From positions 8,523,001 through 8,587,000 of the forward strand of contig CM049414.1 in assembly GCA_026929865.2 (NCBI GenBank): a DNA stretch of 64,000 nucleotides. The letters run 5' to 3'. The position numbers and the translations under genes were made by a program. The stretch is from Hyperoplus lanceolatus. Its lineage: Eukaryota; Chordata; Actinopteri; Uranoscopiformes; Ammodytidae. Shown piece by piece: positions 10,272 through 23,428 of this stretch; positions within the stretch are counted from its first letter, which is position 1; every line of letters starts with the position of its first letter. The notes under the pieces are model-generated. The model worked only from the letters and a program-made list of their open reading frames with translations, was not told the origin of the DNA and did no database searches.

Positions 10272-11607
10272 CTCGTCTGACTGTTACACATCCACTCTCT
10301 TTAATTACTATGTAAATATTCCACTGCAGCGATGCACTGTGTACGATCCCTGCAGCTTTGATCTGAGGCTGCTGTAAGAGTAAAAAATTGTTCTGGTAGA
10401 TACTCCTTCTGTGTCTTACTCTGTAATTTCTCTCTCCAGGGATGGCAGATTGATCCCCACAGTGTGTGTGTAATCACCAACTAGCGACCGAGGCAAAGGG
10501 ACAAACGAAGCAGAGGGTGTTTAATTACCTCGAGGCACAAGATACGGGGACAAGGTATTTTATCATTGTTTGACGTCTAAATCCATGACTCCTCACATCC
10601 TTTGCCATAAGTTCTTTCTGCTCACTGACATCCTTTCACACTGAGCTAATGTGGATTATCATCTGGCTCCATATGTCTAGTGGGGCTTAAATCAGTGCCT
10701 AAAACAGACCTTTCACCTGTTGTTTGGGTGGTCAGCGTTATGTTATGCAGCAGCTTGCAGAAATGCAGCATGTAGAAACAAGGTCACTGAGGGGGAGATC
10801 ATATGTCCTGTGAAAGGGACTCAGGCCTATTGTTTGTCTGGGCACATTGAGATGAAGGAAAAAAACAAAATGTAACAACTTAAAGATTCTACAAACAGAA
10901 GATCTCCGTTTAAGGAATCAATTCCTCAGAAAGGTCAAGGATTACGGTAATTGAGGAGCAGGAGCCAATTAGCCTAGTTTAGCATAAAGACTGGTTTCCA
11001 GTGCTCACAAATATGCCAACAAGTACATCTAGAACTTGCTAAGCAACATATTGGATCTCATGTTGAATCCGAAAGTGTGCTAAGCTAAGCTAACTACTTG
11101 CTGGCTGGAGCATCATATTTAAATGACAGATAAAAGGGTCGCATTACTATTCTAATCAAAACTCTCAATGGTAATTTTTTTCTCCAAGATTCTAAAATAT
11201 TTAACTACCTTTATTACAGAGACAGGAACCAGGCCTTCTAATCCAACCACTAGCTAAAAACCTAATAATAGTGTTTACTAAAGACAAATGTTCTCGTAAT
11301 ATCTCTGGTATGACTCCAGCATTTCCAAGTAAACCCAATCATATCAAAATGTGTTTTTTGCACGTATTTGTCCTCTGCAAATAAATATGTTAAACGTTGC
11401 TATCTTTAAAACAAAAGCTTTCGTCTCTGAAGAGACTCATGACTCAAAAGTGAGGAGCAACGATTAATCTCCCAGGTTGTGGCTGTCACATTTTTTTCAT
11501 GAGATGGATATCACATTGTTTAAAGAAACTTAACTTGTGAAATGACACATTAGCAAGGAGCAAAGACACCCAAGGCATCATAAACGGCACATAAAGTCAA
11601 CTGAGGG

Positions 11608-11608
<1 letters not shown>

Positions 11609-11698
<90 letters not shown>
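11609..11698. repeat. (TA)n microsatellite
   Basis: Forty-five uninterrupted TA units. Such long TA tracts are unstable and can extrude cruciforms. Confidence 0.95.
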
Positions 11699-11702
<4 letters not shown>

Positions 11703-13535
11703 CACAAACTTTGGCTTTGATCTAGTTATTTTAAGCCGTCAGTGGAAATGTCTTACAAAGTCCTAGTTCATCCGGAGACTGTGACCAGGCCAGATGAGAG
11801 CAGCTGGTAATGTTTAGAGTAGTGCCACTAAATGACAATCCAACGACCCGACGCTATAAATTATTGTGTAGCAACATGAACACATTTGCCAAGATTCTGA
11901 CTTTTGTTTTATATTATTCAAGTAACTAAAGAAGACTTGTTTAACTTTCGGACTGCAGAACTCTGCGACATCAGAATTCTGAGGAGGGATTTCACATTAT
12001 TCTCATTATCTCAGGGAAGGTGGTCCAAACGTAACCTTAGGGAAATAGTGCTGACTCATACTTGCGACCTTCACAGCTAGCTGAATCTGTGGGTTTTTCT
12101 AATTTATATTTTGAATTTACATGTTTGCTTTCTAAGGACTATTTCAAAGGTTTTGCTGAGAGTTAAACGGGAAGATCAGCAATAATACTCTCAGGTCTTC
12201 ATATTAAGAAAAAAGCAAGAGCATGAAGGTGATTAGCCTATACCTTAAAGACAGACATGTGGAGTAAACAGCTAGCTAGGCTATATCCAAAGTTCTTTAA
12301 TTAGCCCATTAATGAACATGATACTGTATATCCACCCGCACAGCTCTTCTGAGCAGCATTTTTGCTCAGCTTGTTGTTCCCAAAGAAATTGTTACGTGGT
12401 AGAAAGCTTAGCTAATTAAATCGCCTGCTGGCTCTAGTTTCATATTTCTCATAGGCATGAGAGCGATATTGATCTTTTCATGTGACCCTTGACAAGGAGA
12501 CAAATCGTCTTATTCTTCTAAATGATTTCTTACACTTCAATGGCAACAGCCTTTTTTTTAACAGGAAGAGATTTATATAGAAATAATGATAGATGATTAA
12601 TATGAAGCAATATATGCAAGCTGCACCACACCATTTCTGATTGATAACTTTTATGTTTCAGTCATATCCTGATGATGAAAGATTCATTTTATTTGTTCCA
12701 TGTTGTATAACATGGCAATGGTTTAGGCTACTGTACGTGCACCCAATAAATTGCCTATACACCTGTATCTGGAAGGTCCTATACTTTTTATGAGTCAGTA
12801 TCGTGGCAAAACTTAACCCAAATAAATATTCTGTTTTCACTTTAAAGTGTATTTTTGTATATATAAAAAAAAACATATCGAATCCACTTTGAACAGGGTG
12901 TTGTAACAATACATCGTTTTTTATAGGCCTTGTAGTTTAGAACTAAGTTCTGAAGTGGTACAATTAAAAGAATCAGAACAAACAATGACAATGTAGCAAG
13001 CATTTTAGCTTGTTGTACTCGGGTCCACTGTGCAGGCTATTCCATATCTAATGCTATATAACCTAGGCACCTGGACTATAATTAACAAAGCCCATAAAGT
13101 ATAATGAGAGAATATAACCAATTAAAGGAATATAATTTGTTCATAAATATGATGCATAACAGATAATAATAAGCAGGCAGGTATTTTCCAGAAGAGAGCG
13201 TTCGATGTGTGCCAACTTTCCCCCTGTGCCTTTACACACAGATACTTGGCTGGATTTTACAACAGCTGATACAAGACAGGTATCAGACCTGTCACAAAGC
13301 ATATATGAGCATTCACAGATATCTATTTTTTATCTTTCTTTTACTGATTTAATGCCACTTCACCTCCCAGAAGCTCAGCATTACACTGCAGTGGCCCCAG
13401 TCTGTACCCCACATAAAAAGACGCAGTAAAACCCTGCTCAGATAACAACCTGGCGGGAAAATTAGGCTATAACTTTTCTGGCTAATCTCAAGATACTGAG
13501 TTTACAGCGAGACCGAGGGAAGTATTGCACTCCTG

Positions 13536-13536
<1 letters not shown>

Positions 13537-13584
<48 letters not shown>
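13537..13584. repeat. (CA)n microsatellite
   Basis: About 24 uninterrupted AC units. A second interrupted CA tract follows at 13829-13880. Confidence 0.95.
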
Positions 13585-13587
<3 letters not shown>

Positions 13588-13835
13588 CTCTTTCTATATT
13601 CCTCTCAGGTGTACGGTTTTCAGGAATCTCGAAGATTTAAAAAGGCTTATAAGGCTTCTATGGAGACCATATTTTGTAAAATAGCTATCCCAGCAATGTT
13701 GCATTCAGTTTTGCATTCTCTAAGCACACATCTGTGTTTTCATAAGCAGATAAAAGGTAATAAAACCACTACATGGATAGTCACTGCAGATTTATTTGAA
13801 ACTATGAGTTCACGGGCACACACATCTACAACACA

Positions 13836-13876
<41 letters not shown>

Positions 13877-16210
13877 ACACTATCTCGTTACACCCATAAC
13901 TATTACTCAGTATTCCCCTGCTGCCGTCTCGAGGAAACACAGCATTAGCAAACCCTCATTCAACTCCCTGAAGGAGCAAAAAAGCTTTGCAACACGTCAC
14001 ATCTTTGTTAGGAAAAGCCATAACTCTGCAGGCATTTCACATTTTCCCATGTTCCATTTGCAGTTGTAATTCTCTTTCCATCTTTATGGAGTCAGGGGTA
14101 ACGTGCCAGCAAACAGCAGAAGGCTGCACTTCACTTTCTCTGGTCAGTATTTAAGTTTGAAGGGCAGAGTTGTATTTATTTAATTGGTTTGACAATTGTG
14201 CATTGACATATTTGGCATAGGCAGCTGTGAAGCCATTGAGTGGATAATACATTGTCAGGGATAATGAAAGTGTGCTATCTGCTGGATCCATAGATTTGCC
14301 AAGCTATTTCTAAACCGACAGGGGTAGATATGAGGATTTTGCACAAGAAGTTAGATAATAGGAGTTGAAGATGTGATAAGTTAAGGGGAAAAGAAGATAT
14401 GGAAATCATTCTTCCGGACGTGTTGAGTGGGTTCTGTGCATCATCCCATCCGGTTATTTTGTAGAGGGTCAAACTTAATCTATGTAATTATTGTCATGCA
14501 ATTTTATACAGCTCCCTGCCTGAATAAAAGTGCCTCCAGGGGTGCACCTACGCAGTATTTTAAAGCCTCCTGTAAAAAAAAAAAAAAAAAAAATCAAACT
14601 CATTCTGCACACAATAATGCTCCTGGACATGTTTTTAACTCTTCTTCTGAATCTGACATGGGGGAGATTATACCTTTTCCCTCCGCTACAGCTGAAAATA
14701 TCTCTCAACCAGAGATAAGGCCCAGAGGGGTGAGCTGTTAAACCCTGTCATTATGCACACACATTATTATTCAAATGAATGAATGTGTTTGACCACCTTC
14801 CCGCAGGATGTGAATCCATTAGAATACAGTATGCCATTAAACCGTTGGAGGCGAGGCATAATCTGCTTTTAATGTGGTCTTGAGTGCAACATTTTATCCA
14901 TGATGTGCGTGAATGCCTCACATTTTGTTCTTTGTTTTTTTTATTCTATTTATTCCTCAATTTATCTTTTCCTTGTATTCTATTTTATTTTACTTTTGTG
15001 TTCGGGGTTTCGGACCTTTCAATTATAGTCTCCTACTTGGCATTATAGCACACTTTGTATCTAAAAACACCCAGATGGCGTGTGGAAATTTGAATTGGAA
15101 AGAGGAATTGACTGCTCTCACTGAAAACAACTTAGTTTAACACTTTCAACACATTCATCAAACAGCAATAAAGAACCTCACATCAAAACAGCTGTTTGAG
15201 AAAAATCATGCATAACCTAATGAGGTTGTGTTGAACGTCTAGTGTATGTGTGTGGGTCTGTGTGTGTAGGTGGGTGGGTCTGTGTGTGTGTGTGTGTGTG
15301 TGTGTGTTTGTGCTGTCATGTAACTCTATACCATCATGACAGTACATGTCACCAGGAAGCAATTAGAGCTGGAAGTCAGCTGAATGGAACACGTGAGTTT
15401 TGGGAATAGCTTTGAATACCCCAAACTAAACAAAAACGTGTAATTGACACCATCTTTCTACGCATATCTACTGTGATATTACTGCTTCATTTACTGTAAA
15501 GCAGTGTCAGTATCTACTCTGTTTATTTACACAGCATCTATACAAACGGGATCCACAATTTGACACTGCACACTTCAACACATCAAATATTGAAGTGCAT
15601 ACACAGAATGTAGTAAGGATTCTGAGACAAACCTGTCGTTGCCTTGTTGATTATTCTTCTCCGTTGTGGAATAAAACGTCGGAAAAGTTCCTTTAACCTT
15701 AAACACATAAATAAATCATGAATCTCCAGCTGGACAATTTCAGGAACGTTCTTCAAGCGCACGCCCACACAGATTGTGATCATTTCAGTTTGTGCCGAGG
15801 ATTCAGAAATCCGTGTTGCACATACACAAGCATCAGAAAAAAATGTTTTCGAAGTCTGTTCAGTCAAGTAAAAACTTGCAAGTATGTCGACTTGCCCACA
15901 ATATCTTTAGAAGTGTTGTTAAAAAGACCCGTCTTCTCCCCGTCTCAGGAAATAACCCCTATGAGCATCCAGAAAACAATGTATTGATTTGGTAACAACA
16001 CCCATCAGCCGGCAGGATATTGTCATAACAATTGTGGCTATTTTTAAAAGGGATAATGAGCACAATTTTGAGTAAGTGCACTGGAACAAGCTCTCATCTT
16101 AAACGCCAACATGACTAATATGTGGGTGTTGTAAATTTGTGATTATTCAGCAGATCACAGCAGGTCACTTCAGAGTGGATCACACATGGCTGTGTGCATA
16201 TGGGGTGAAG

Positions 16211-16211
<1 letters not shown>

Positions 16212-16258
<47 letters not shown>
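16212..16258. repeat. (TG)n microsatellite
   Basis: About 23 TG units, followed by degenerate TG-rich sequence to about 16320. Confidence 0.9.
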
Positions 16259-16260
<2 letters not shown>

Positions 16261-16643
16261 ATGTGTGTTTGCTTTTGCGTGAATCTGTGTGTGTATGTCG
16301 GACCGTGTATGTGTTAGCAATTATTTGTGTGCACTTGTAGGTAGGTGGTTGAAATATGTTTGTTTACAGCCACTGTGTTTGTGTGTGGCATGTGATTTCA
16401 AAATCTAAATTTGAAGGTGAAGGTGCATGTGTATTTGCATGTGCATCTGCTGAAGGAACATTGTTCTATAATACAATGCGTGCCTTTGACATTCGTGCTC
16501 CACCTGTCAGCGCGTACAAAGGCCTGTATCCCAGGCTTTGACATGGTGTGAGTCTGCTGCTGGCCAGTGGAGATAGTAAAGTCCTGTATAGGACGTGAGT
16601 GGGTGGACAGTCTGCAGAGTCCTGCCTGATCTCTTTCCTGATG

Positions 16644-16674
<31 letters not shown>

Positions 16675-16695
16675 CTCTCTCTCTCTCTCTCTCTC
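16644..16695. repeat. (CT)n microsatellite
   Basis: CT repeat interrupted once by CGCTG near 16669-16673. Reading frames across it encode only Arg-Glu repeats and are artefacts. Confidence 0.9.
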
Positions 16696-17958
16696 ATGGT
16701 GCATAACTTAGGCTGTAGCTCATTGGAGAAAAGCATAAGCCTATACCGAAGAGGTTGCTAATAATAAATCAGTGTCCTCTTACTAATCAAACAAACTGAC
16801 ATTTTGGCCCTGTGATTAATGCAGACGCCCTGTAGGCAGAGCAGCATTAAAATGTGATGTAGTTATCTAAGAAGTTACATTTTTTGAAAATGATTTGACC
16901 TTTACTTTAAGGTCCCCAATCAGACCAAATTGTTACTTTTTTAAAACACATGATGAGCCAAAAAAATCGGCATCTTCAAGCCCCAAAACATAAAACTTCA
17001 GAGGTTCATTTGAGGATTCTCGCAAACAATTTGAAGAAAAGTTATCAGTCAACAAAAATATTAAAATATGAATATCAAACAAATTGCAATTGGGAGTGCA
17101 TGAAAACAATGTTGCAATTAAGAACTCTTAATTGAATGAATAAAAAAGAACAATATTCAATGTTGTAGTATGATGTCAAGTAGTGTTGTTGAACTTGCAG
17201 TTAGCTAGTTTGTGGATGAATATTAGATTTATAAAAAATGAAAACTTGGGAACCAAGTTGGAAGCCCTTGCTGTGGAGTTTGGCTAAGGTGAGGGAGAGG
17301 ATTCCACATAAGTGTTGAGGGGAAATATTAAACTTATTTCACTGCACTATTTCACTCTCAGTCTACCTGCTTGCTCTTAATGTTTCCTTTTTTATTTTTC
17401 TATTCATTTGCATCATTTTTGGCAGAAAAATCCATTCACAAGGCATACTGTATATTTTACATTCAAGACATTGTGCTCATTTAAAGAAATTTGACAAACT
17501 CAAACTCGGCACCGGCATAAAAGACATTTGAGACATGACGTTTGCATTGAATGTGTGGGATATTAATTAGAGTTCCCCCACTGGGCCAACTTATGTAAGA
17601 TTGTTCTATTTGTGCTGGAAGTTTGATGTCAATCAGACTAATGGTGTAGGAGTGGAGTCTTTTCAAACTTTGAAAATGTCACCTGGAATACATATCTTCC
17701 ATTAGGCCAATTTAGAGCCCCTTTTTAAAATATGAGAGATGCATTAGCCTTTGATTCCTTTCAGCAAAATAAAAGCGTCAATGCACTGCCACACGTTTCA
17801 TAGGCAGAGACTGCCACTCTGTTGATGTTGATAAACCTGGTTGCCTTGCATACCATTTTGATGAATATATTAGAAAAAACCTAATTAATTAATTAATCTC
17901 ATTATTCATTATATAGACCTATTATATGTCTTTTTTACACTCTTTTTTCAGGTGACTT

Positions 17959-18848
17959 ATAAAGGTTCAGTAAGCAGAATGGTCAGTTTAGCTAACTTTT
18001 TGCCAGTTAATGCAGTTAGCGGTCCCCTCCCTCGTCCCTACGTCACCACATTAATGCAATGCAGTCTTCAAGCAGCGAGTTATCTAGCATCATCTCAGAT
18101 CCATAAGTGTGATAAAACATGATAAAATCCATCAAAACAGACATTGGGAAGGATTTTACCTGCTCCGCCATTCTAGGCGCATACACATTCACCCATCTGA
18201 CGTTCTGCACGTGCACCAGCACTGAGACGGGTGCCGGTCTGTAGCGTTCTCTCTTCTGATTGGATACCAGTTTCGGGATCCCCAAAAAGTTTATTTGCCG
18301 ATTACATGCAGAGCGAGAGACTTAGAGATCGGCTTTATGAAACGTGCCATTATATAAGTGATCACTGTACGAATAAAGAGCTATATAACACTTATATTAA
18401 CATAAATAAATCGCTTACTTCACTTTTAAAATTTCTGAAAACAGAAATTGTGAAGGGTAAAGGTCACCTTTTATGCATAATGCACTTGGTTTTTCAACAT
18501 TAATATGGGTCCCTCTTGTGTGCCTATAGAGACTCGAAATGCATGAGAAAAGAAAACCCCTCTCTTTTTCTCCTCCTCCACTTTTCTGAAAACCTGTGTT
18601 AAACAACCCCAGTCGGTTTAGCTCCGCTTGTGACGTCATAAGGGGAGAAGCCTCTTAAAGCGGGTCTTAAAGATACACACTCGAAAACAGAGCGTTTCAG
18701 ACGGAGGCTGAAAAGAGGAGATTTTAGCAATTGCACTATGAGAAATATAATTTTTTTTTTTGGAGAGAACACCATGAAAAGGTTTTCTAGCAGAAACCCA
18801 AATTGCAATTTTGAACCTGAAAATGAGCATCATATGTGAACCTTTAAT
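17959..18848. mobile_element. Non-autonomous DNA transposon-like repeat
   Basis: The ends TATAAAGGTTCA and, inverted, ATTAAAGGTTCA form a short terminal inverted repeat around about 890 bases. The right end carries CTGAAAATGAGCATCATATG, a phrase typical of abundant fish MITEs. An internal part (about 18236-18430) is repeated in opposite orientation at 48545-48775, which supports its being a dispersed repeat. No transposase frame is seen. Confidence 0.6.
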
Positions 18849-19461
18849 AATGATGACAATAAGATCACAGGCAGAAACAGAAATACACAGCCCGGAAGCA
18901 ATGTTGCTTTTTACATTCCCTGCCATACCTATCACCTTGACCTTACAGTGACCTCATTGAAAAGTATGGCATCTCTATCACTATTAGGCCATAATACCAA
19001 CCGTTGTTTACTCATGTGTTTTGTTGTGATGCCTTCATAAACATGTCCTGGGGTGACAATATATCTCCTTTATCCTGAAGGAGCAGTCAATCTTTATTAT
19101 GACAACAACAACAAAAATATTAATTGTAATGAGCTATACATATATTTGTACAGGTGAACGCTAAAGTGCAGTGTATAGTGTGAGGATCCGGGATGGGTGT
19201 TACATAAGAAGCCAACTTGGGGGTTTTAATGTATTTTCAGTCCAAACAGAAGCCCTCGGCCTACAGGGAATCACTGCGCAAAGGCACAGATCATCAAGTC
19301 AATATCTCACACATGTGTAGTCTCGACTCCTCGAATGCATTGTGTGTCCTTGGAGAGCGTTACTGCAGTCCAATTATTTATTCGACGCTATTTACAAGCA
19401 TGTCTCCATCATTGCATCATTAACACAAGTGGTGAAGTTTGAAAGAGTCAAACATAAATAA
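18849..19461. other. Region downstream of kcnf1, probably its 3' UTR and flank
   Basis: No open frame of note. Because kcnf1 is read leftward, this segment should contain its 3' UTR and poly(A) site. On the minus strand, AATAAA-type signals could be TTTATT at 19377-19382 or 19094-19099, but neither is decisive. Confidence 0.4.
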
Positions 19462-21003
19462 TTAAATTATTGTCGATGCACATGATGCAGGGATGAAACA
19501 TTCAGTGGCCTCCTCGGCTGTGCTTTCAAAGCTCGTTGTGTCCATGCTCGGGGCCCGGGCCCGGACCCCTGCCTCACCCCTCGGCTCCTTCAGTAAGGGG
19601 ATGTGTGTGTCGCTGTGACAGGACCGCATGGCGATGTCCCAGACCCCTGCGCTGCAAACGTGCTTGTGGGCGCCGGGTAAAGCCTCCAGCGCGCCCTCGC
19701 CTTCGCCGGAGCGCAGAGCCATCAGCTCGATCTCGTGCTTGGCCGCGGTCTCCAGCACCTGTTGCTTGTTGTAGAACAAGACGAAATTGTTGATGATGGG
19801 GTGTATGGGCAGCGCTATGGCGATCACCCCGCACAGAAAGCTGATGGCCGCGTTGCACCGACCCAGAGTGGTTTTAGGGTAGACGTCTCCATAGCCCACC
19901 GTGGTCATGGTGATCACGGCCCACCAGAACGATTGTGGGATGCTGGTGAACAAGGTTTCCGGGTGGTTCTGCTCCATAGTGTAGCCCAGTGCAGAGAACA
20001 GGAAAACCCCCACGCCCATGTACATGAGGAGAAGTCCTAGCTCTTTGAAGCTGCTCTTCAGGGCAGATGTGAGGGTCTGGAGTCCGGCAGAATGGCGTGC
20101 CAGCTTGAAAATGCGCGCAATGCGCATTATGCGTAAAGCCTGCACCGCTTGTTGCACGTTAGCCAGCTCCATCATGCCTGCCCCGAAAGAGGTCAGAATC
20201 AGCACCACAAAGAAGGGCATGATCGCCATGAAATCGATGATATTCATGAAAGACAGGACGAATTCGACTTTGTTTTGGGAGGAGGTGAAACGCAGGAGGT
20301 ATTCAATAGTGAACCAGCCGATGCACACCGTCTCGATGACCTCCAGAGTGGGGTTCTCGGTGAGCTCACCCTCCGAGTCCTCTACCTGCAGGTCGGGGAT
20401 GGTCCCGACACACATCACCACGGAGGAAACGAGGACCAAGATGAAAGAAACTATAGCGAGTGTGCGCGCAGGCAGCGACGACTCCGGCTTCTCCATCAGC
20501 CTCCAGAGGAAAGCCTGGAAGCGCTGCCAGCCTACCGCAGACGGATCCCCCTCTCGGTCAACCAGGATAGTTTTCACTTTCTCCGCAATCTCTGCAAGTT
20601 CATCCTCGACCTCACTCAGGTTGCTTTTACAGCACTCATCCAAAAATTCAGAGTCGATCTTCCAGAACTCCATCTCCTTCATGAAACAAATTGGACAGAT
20701 GCCTCTTTTCATGTGTATCTCCCCATAAAAGTAAAGCTCAATTATACACTTAAATGCCTCGGGGTCTCTGTCGAAATACAGTTCTCCTGTGTCAGGGTCG
20801 TAGTCGTCACATAGTAAATGTATTTCCTCAGAAGACTTTAGTGAACAGTCCACCAGTTCTGCCAGCCGGCTGTCCGGGTAGCGATTCAACACGTCCCCAT
20901 ATAACACCTGTTTCACCCCGCCGATGTTAACTACAATCTGCGTCTCTTCGCTGGCTTCCGAGCCTTTGCAGTCTGCATACCGCGTCCTGTGGAACCCCCA
21001 CAT
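19462..21003 (-). CDS. kcnf1: Voltage-gated K+ channel modifier subunit Kv5.1
   Basis: An intronless coding region for 513 residues, starting at MWGFHRTRY; the open frame upstream has only a GTG. In order it has a T1 tetramerisation domain (about 22-126), S1 (180-202), S2 (224-240), S3 (249-270), an S4 voltage sensor with spaced Arg/Lys (ALRIMRIARIFKLARHS, about 288-305), S5 (320-343), a pore with the selectivity filter TTVGYGD (367-373), and S6. Where conducting Kv channels have a Pro-Val-Pro hinge, S6 here reads PIHP (399-402), as in mammalian KCNF1. Kv5.1 gives no current alone but joins Kv2 subunits and alters their gating at the plasma membrane. The blocks NVQQAVQALRIMRIARIF and CGVIAIALPIHPIINNF are diagnostic. 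The acidic C-terminal tail is fish-specific. Adjacency to pdia6, as in human 2p25, supports orthology. Confidence 0.96.
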   Translation of the reverse strand: MWGFHRTRYADCKGSEASEETQIVVNIGGVKQVLYGDVLNRYPDSRLAELVDCSLKSSEEIHLLCDDYDPDTGELYFDRDPEAFKCIIELYFYGEIHMKRGICPICFMKEMEFWKIDSEFLDECCKSNLSEVEDELAEIAEKVKTILVDREGDPSAVGWQRFQAFLWRLMEKPESSLPARTLAIVSFILVLVSSVVMCVGTIPDLQVEDSEGELTENPTLEVIETVCIGWFTIEYLLRFTSSQNKVEFVLSFMNIIDFMAIMPFFVVLILTSFGAGMMELANVQQAVQALRIMRIARIFKLARHSAGLQTLTSALKSSFKELGLLLMYMGVGVFLFSALGYTMEQNHPETLFTSIPQSFWWAVITMTTVGYGDVYPKTTLGRCNAAISFLCGVIAIALPIHPIINNFVLFYNKQQVLETAAKHEIELMALRSGEGEGALEALPGAHKHVCSAGVWDIAMRSCHSDTHIPLLKEPRGEAGVRARAPSMDTTSFESTAEEATECFIPASCASTII

Positions 21004-21776
21004 TATGTTAGTGTCTACAAAAACAGCCCAGGTGATCGAGATTTTCCACACTAACTGTGCTGTTTCAAAGTAAACGCAGGTCACCAGAAGGTCTGGCGCT
21101 GCGCGTAAAAACTACTAAATCTACAAAGTTCTGTGTTGACAAAAAAATAAAAAAATATATTTGCTCAGACTGCAGCGTGAAGTAGCCTATTCTATGTTCA
21201 GTGCCACTGTTTGGCTGTGAAGAGTGCGTCTGTGCGCTTTCAGTAAGTTGGCATTCAAGCGCGCGTAATGTGAAGAGAGCCAAAATCAAATGGCATGACT
21301 TCCGGGTATTACTTTTTCCAAATAAAACACCAAGCCAATTAGGCGACAGTATTTTTTTTTCAATAACCTACAATTTAACTAAAATCAGATTTGAGCTGCT
21401 GCTTAAAAATGTTTATTTAGCTCCAAATTATTAAGCTGTTATCTGAAAATGTCTTAATACCAGCGATAGAATAAATGTAGCCTTTAAAGCATACAGCCTA
21501 GTGAAAAAAAACACTTGTCTTCAAGTTAAAGTAAAAGTAGGCTTAAATGTAGCCTTCTTAAAGAGCAAAAATGCACAGCCCATTGATTTATATAATGCTT
21601 GAGTAATACCTCGTATTGATGTTTATTGTTGTAAATAATTATGTAGCCTAAACATAAAAGTGTTGGTCTGTCTATGGTTTCCTTTATAATTCAATCAAAT
21701 AATCTCACATGCAAGGGACTGCAGTCTGGCCAGCCTATGCTTTTATTTCTTACGGCTCTGTTTGTGTTTCCGGTGC

Positions 21777-21777
<1 letters not shown>
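21004..21777. other. Upstream flank of kcnf1
   Basis: This should contain the 5' UTR and promoter of kcnf1, read leftward. No clear TATA box in a convincing position is seen. No other gene is recognisable. Confidence 0.4.

Positions 21778-21872
<95 letters not shown>
21778..21872. repeat. (TG)n microsatellite, about 95 bp
   Basis: An essentially pure TG/GT tract. Reading frames through it (poly Val-Cys or Thr-His) are artefacts. Confidence 0.97.
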
Positions 21873-23380
21873 TTGCCTTGATGCATCGCAGTGCAGCCAG
21901 GGCCAGGCGCAGCAGAGCATAAATCTCCGCAGCATGTAATACATTGTGAAGTAGCAAACAGGGAAATCAGGGACACTGGGTTTAGTTCGCATTTTAAAGA
22001 GCAACAGTTCGTTAAGGGTAATCGATATACAAGCAGCACTGTGCCAGAAATCAAAATCATCCCTTCAGATAAATTTTTTTATAGCATGCAAGCTTTTTCC
22101 CATACCCCAACACCGAGTAGACGCATTGTCCATCATCCATTTTGTAGCAATTACAGGCTGCTTATCACCCAATAACCCAGACGGAAAAGACTCAGACTAT
22201 AAGTATTAATTAGGCCTATTTAATCTGAGAGAGAAGGGGCTCTTTAAACATTAGGCTTTATTAATTTTTCTTTAACTATGTCATGATATGATTAAAAGTA
22301 GCCTACAAGTGCCATCCGTAGGAGCATAGTCTACTAGAATATGTTTGGTAATCTCAACTAGGGCGATCAGGCCATTTTTAAATATTAATCTGCGGAATAA
22401 AGATATTTCACAACTTGTACTCCAAGTTCAACTGAACAGTGACTGCATTATTGATTTTTCAGACAGACTGACTAATAGCAACTCAACTTTGCCTTGTTGT
22501 TTGTCTATACAATACCTTGTAATACAGCATGATAAAGTATTTTGTTCTGCTTGAACAATGGTTTAAACAGGATAGGAATCCATTTTATAGCCCAAGTGAT
22601 TAACAATGAACAACGTAGAGACCTACAGTACAATACAGTTCCGTGTTTGTGTTATGGTCTGTGAATTCTGAAAGTATATAACATGTAATGCAATAGAGTC
22701 AAGCCAAACGTTGGTGTTTTTAGAGTTTTGATATAGATAAGTGGAAAAACAATACATCCATGAATTTAAATCAGTATGAAGTTTGAGGATTACAAGGAAT
22801 AAATATTAACGTTTATAGGCCTTTATTGAGAAACGCTGTTGCATCTGCAATACTATTTAGGTAGCCACTTAAACATAGCCTATACATTAATGACAGGGAC
22901 TATTATCCTGCCATTGTTTAAAGGGATAACATATAGGCTATACCCAGGCTATATTTTGATGGAGTAGGGCCTATACTTTTATAATGTGTGATTGCTGCTT
23001 TTAGTTCTCTGTAGGCCTATAGACTAGTAGGCCTATGCTACTTCATCTACCACTGTGGAAAGAAAGTAGGCCTATAAACGCAGTTGAAGAGAAAGTGTTG
23101 AAGTTATTGTGATAAATCACCACTTTTCATTAATTGGAAATAAATCATTATAGGGGTTTTGTAATACTGCGTTTTATATTAAATAGGCTATGTAAACTGG
23201 ACATGATTTACTTTTGCATTATGAGATGATGAACATGTCATCATTAAACTGCAACACGGTGTCCGCCCATGGACCTATTAAGTCACATTTGTGTTTGCAT
23301 CTCCTCTTGTTGGGGCTACGTGTTGCCTCCTGCTTTCTCCTCCAGCTCCTCTCGTCTTCAGCGTGCGTTTTCTGTGAAAC
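21873..23380. other. Intergenic between kcnf1 and pdia6
   Basis: No exon is recognised. The palindrome TAGGCCTA and near variants recur (22213, 23011, 23029 and 23067, and partial copies near 22816 and 22970). The last part leads into the GC-rich pdia6 promoter. Confidence 0.5.
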
Positions 23381-23428
23381 TACACGGCGCGCGCTGATTG
23401 GCCGAGGCTCAGCGTCGCCGGCAGCGAA

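Larger units (their letters stand above)
10272..17958. other. Long gene-free interval with microsatellites
   Basis: Nothing here looks like a conserved coding exon on either strand. It holds a 90-base (TA)n tract (11609-11698), CA tracts (13537-13584, 13829-13880), TG tracts (15281-15306, 16212-16258), a CT tract (16644-16695) and an A run (14573-14593). The distance to kcnf1 means distal regulatory elements could be present, but none can be recognised from one sequence. Confidence 0.5.

Noticed and set aside
19536-20814. Open frames on the + strand opposite kcnf1
   Set aside because: They are antisense shadows of a GC-rich coding exon with no domain of their own.
21004-21084. N-terminal extension of kcnf1
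   Set aside because: The extension begins with GTG and has no similarity to Kv5.1; the ATG at 21003 gives a length near the family norm.
21674-22060. Open frames of repeated Cys-Val or His-Thr
   Set aside because: They are translations of the TG microsatellite; the same applies to 13609-13940 and 43958-44362.
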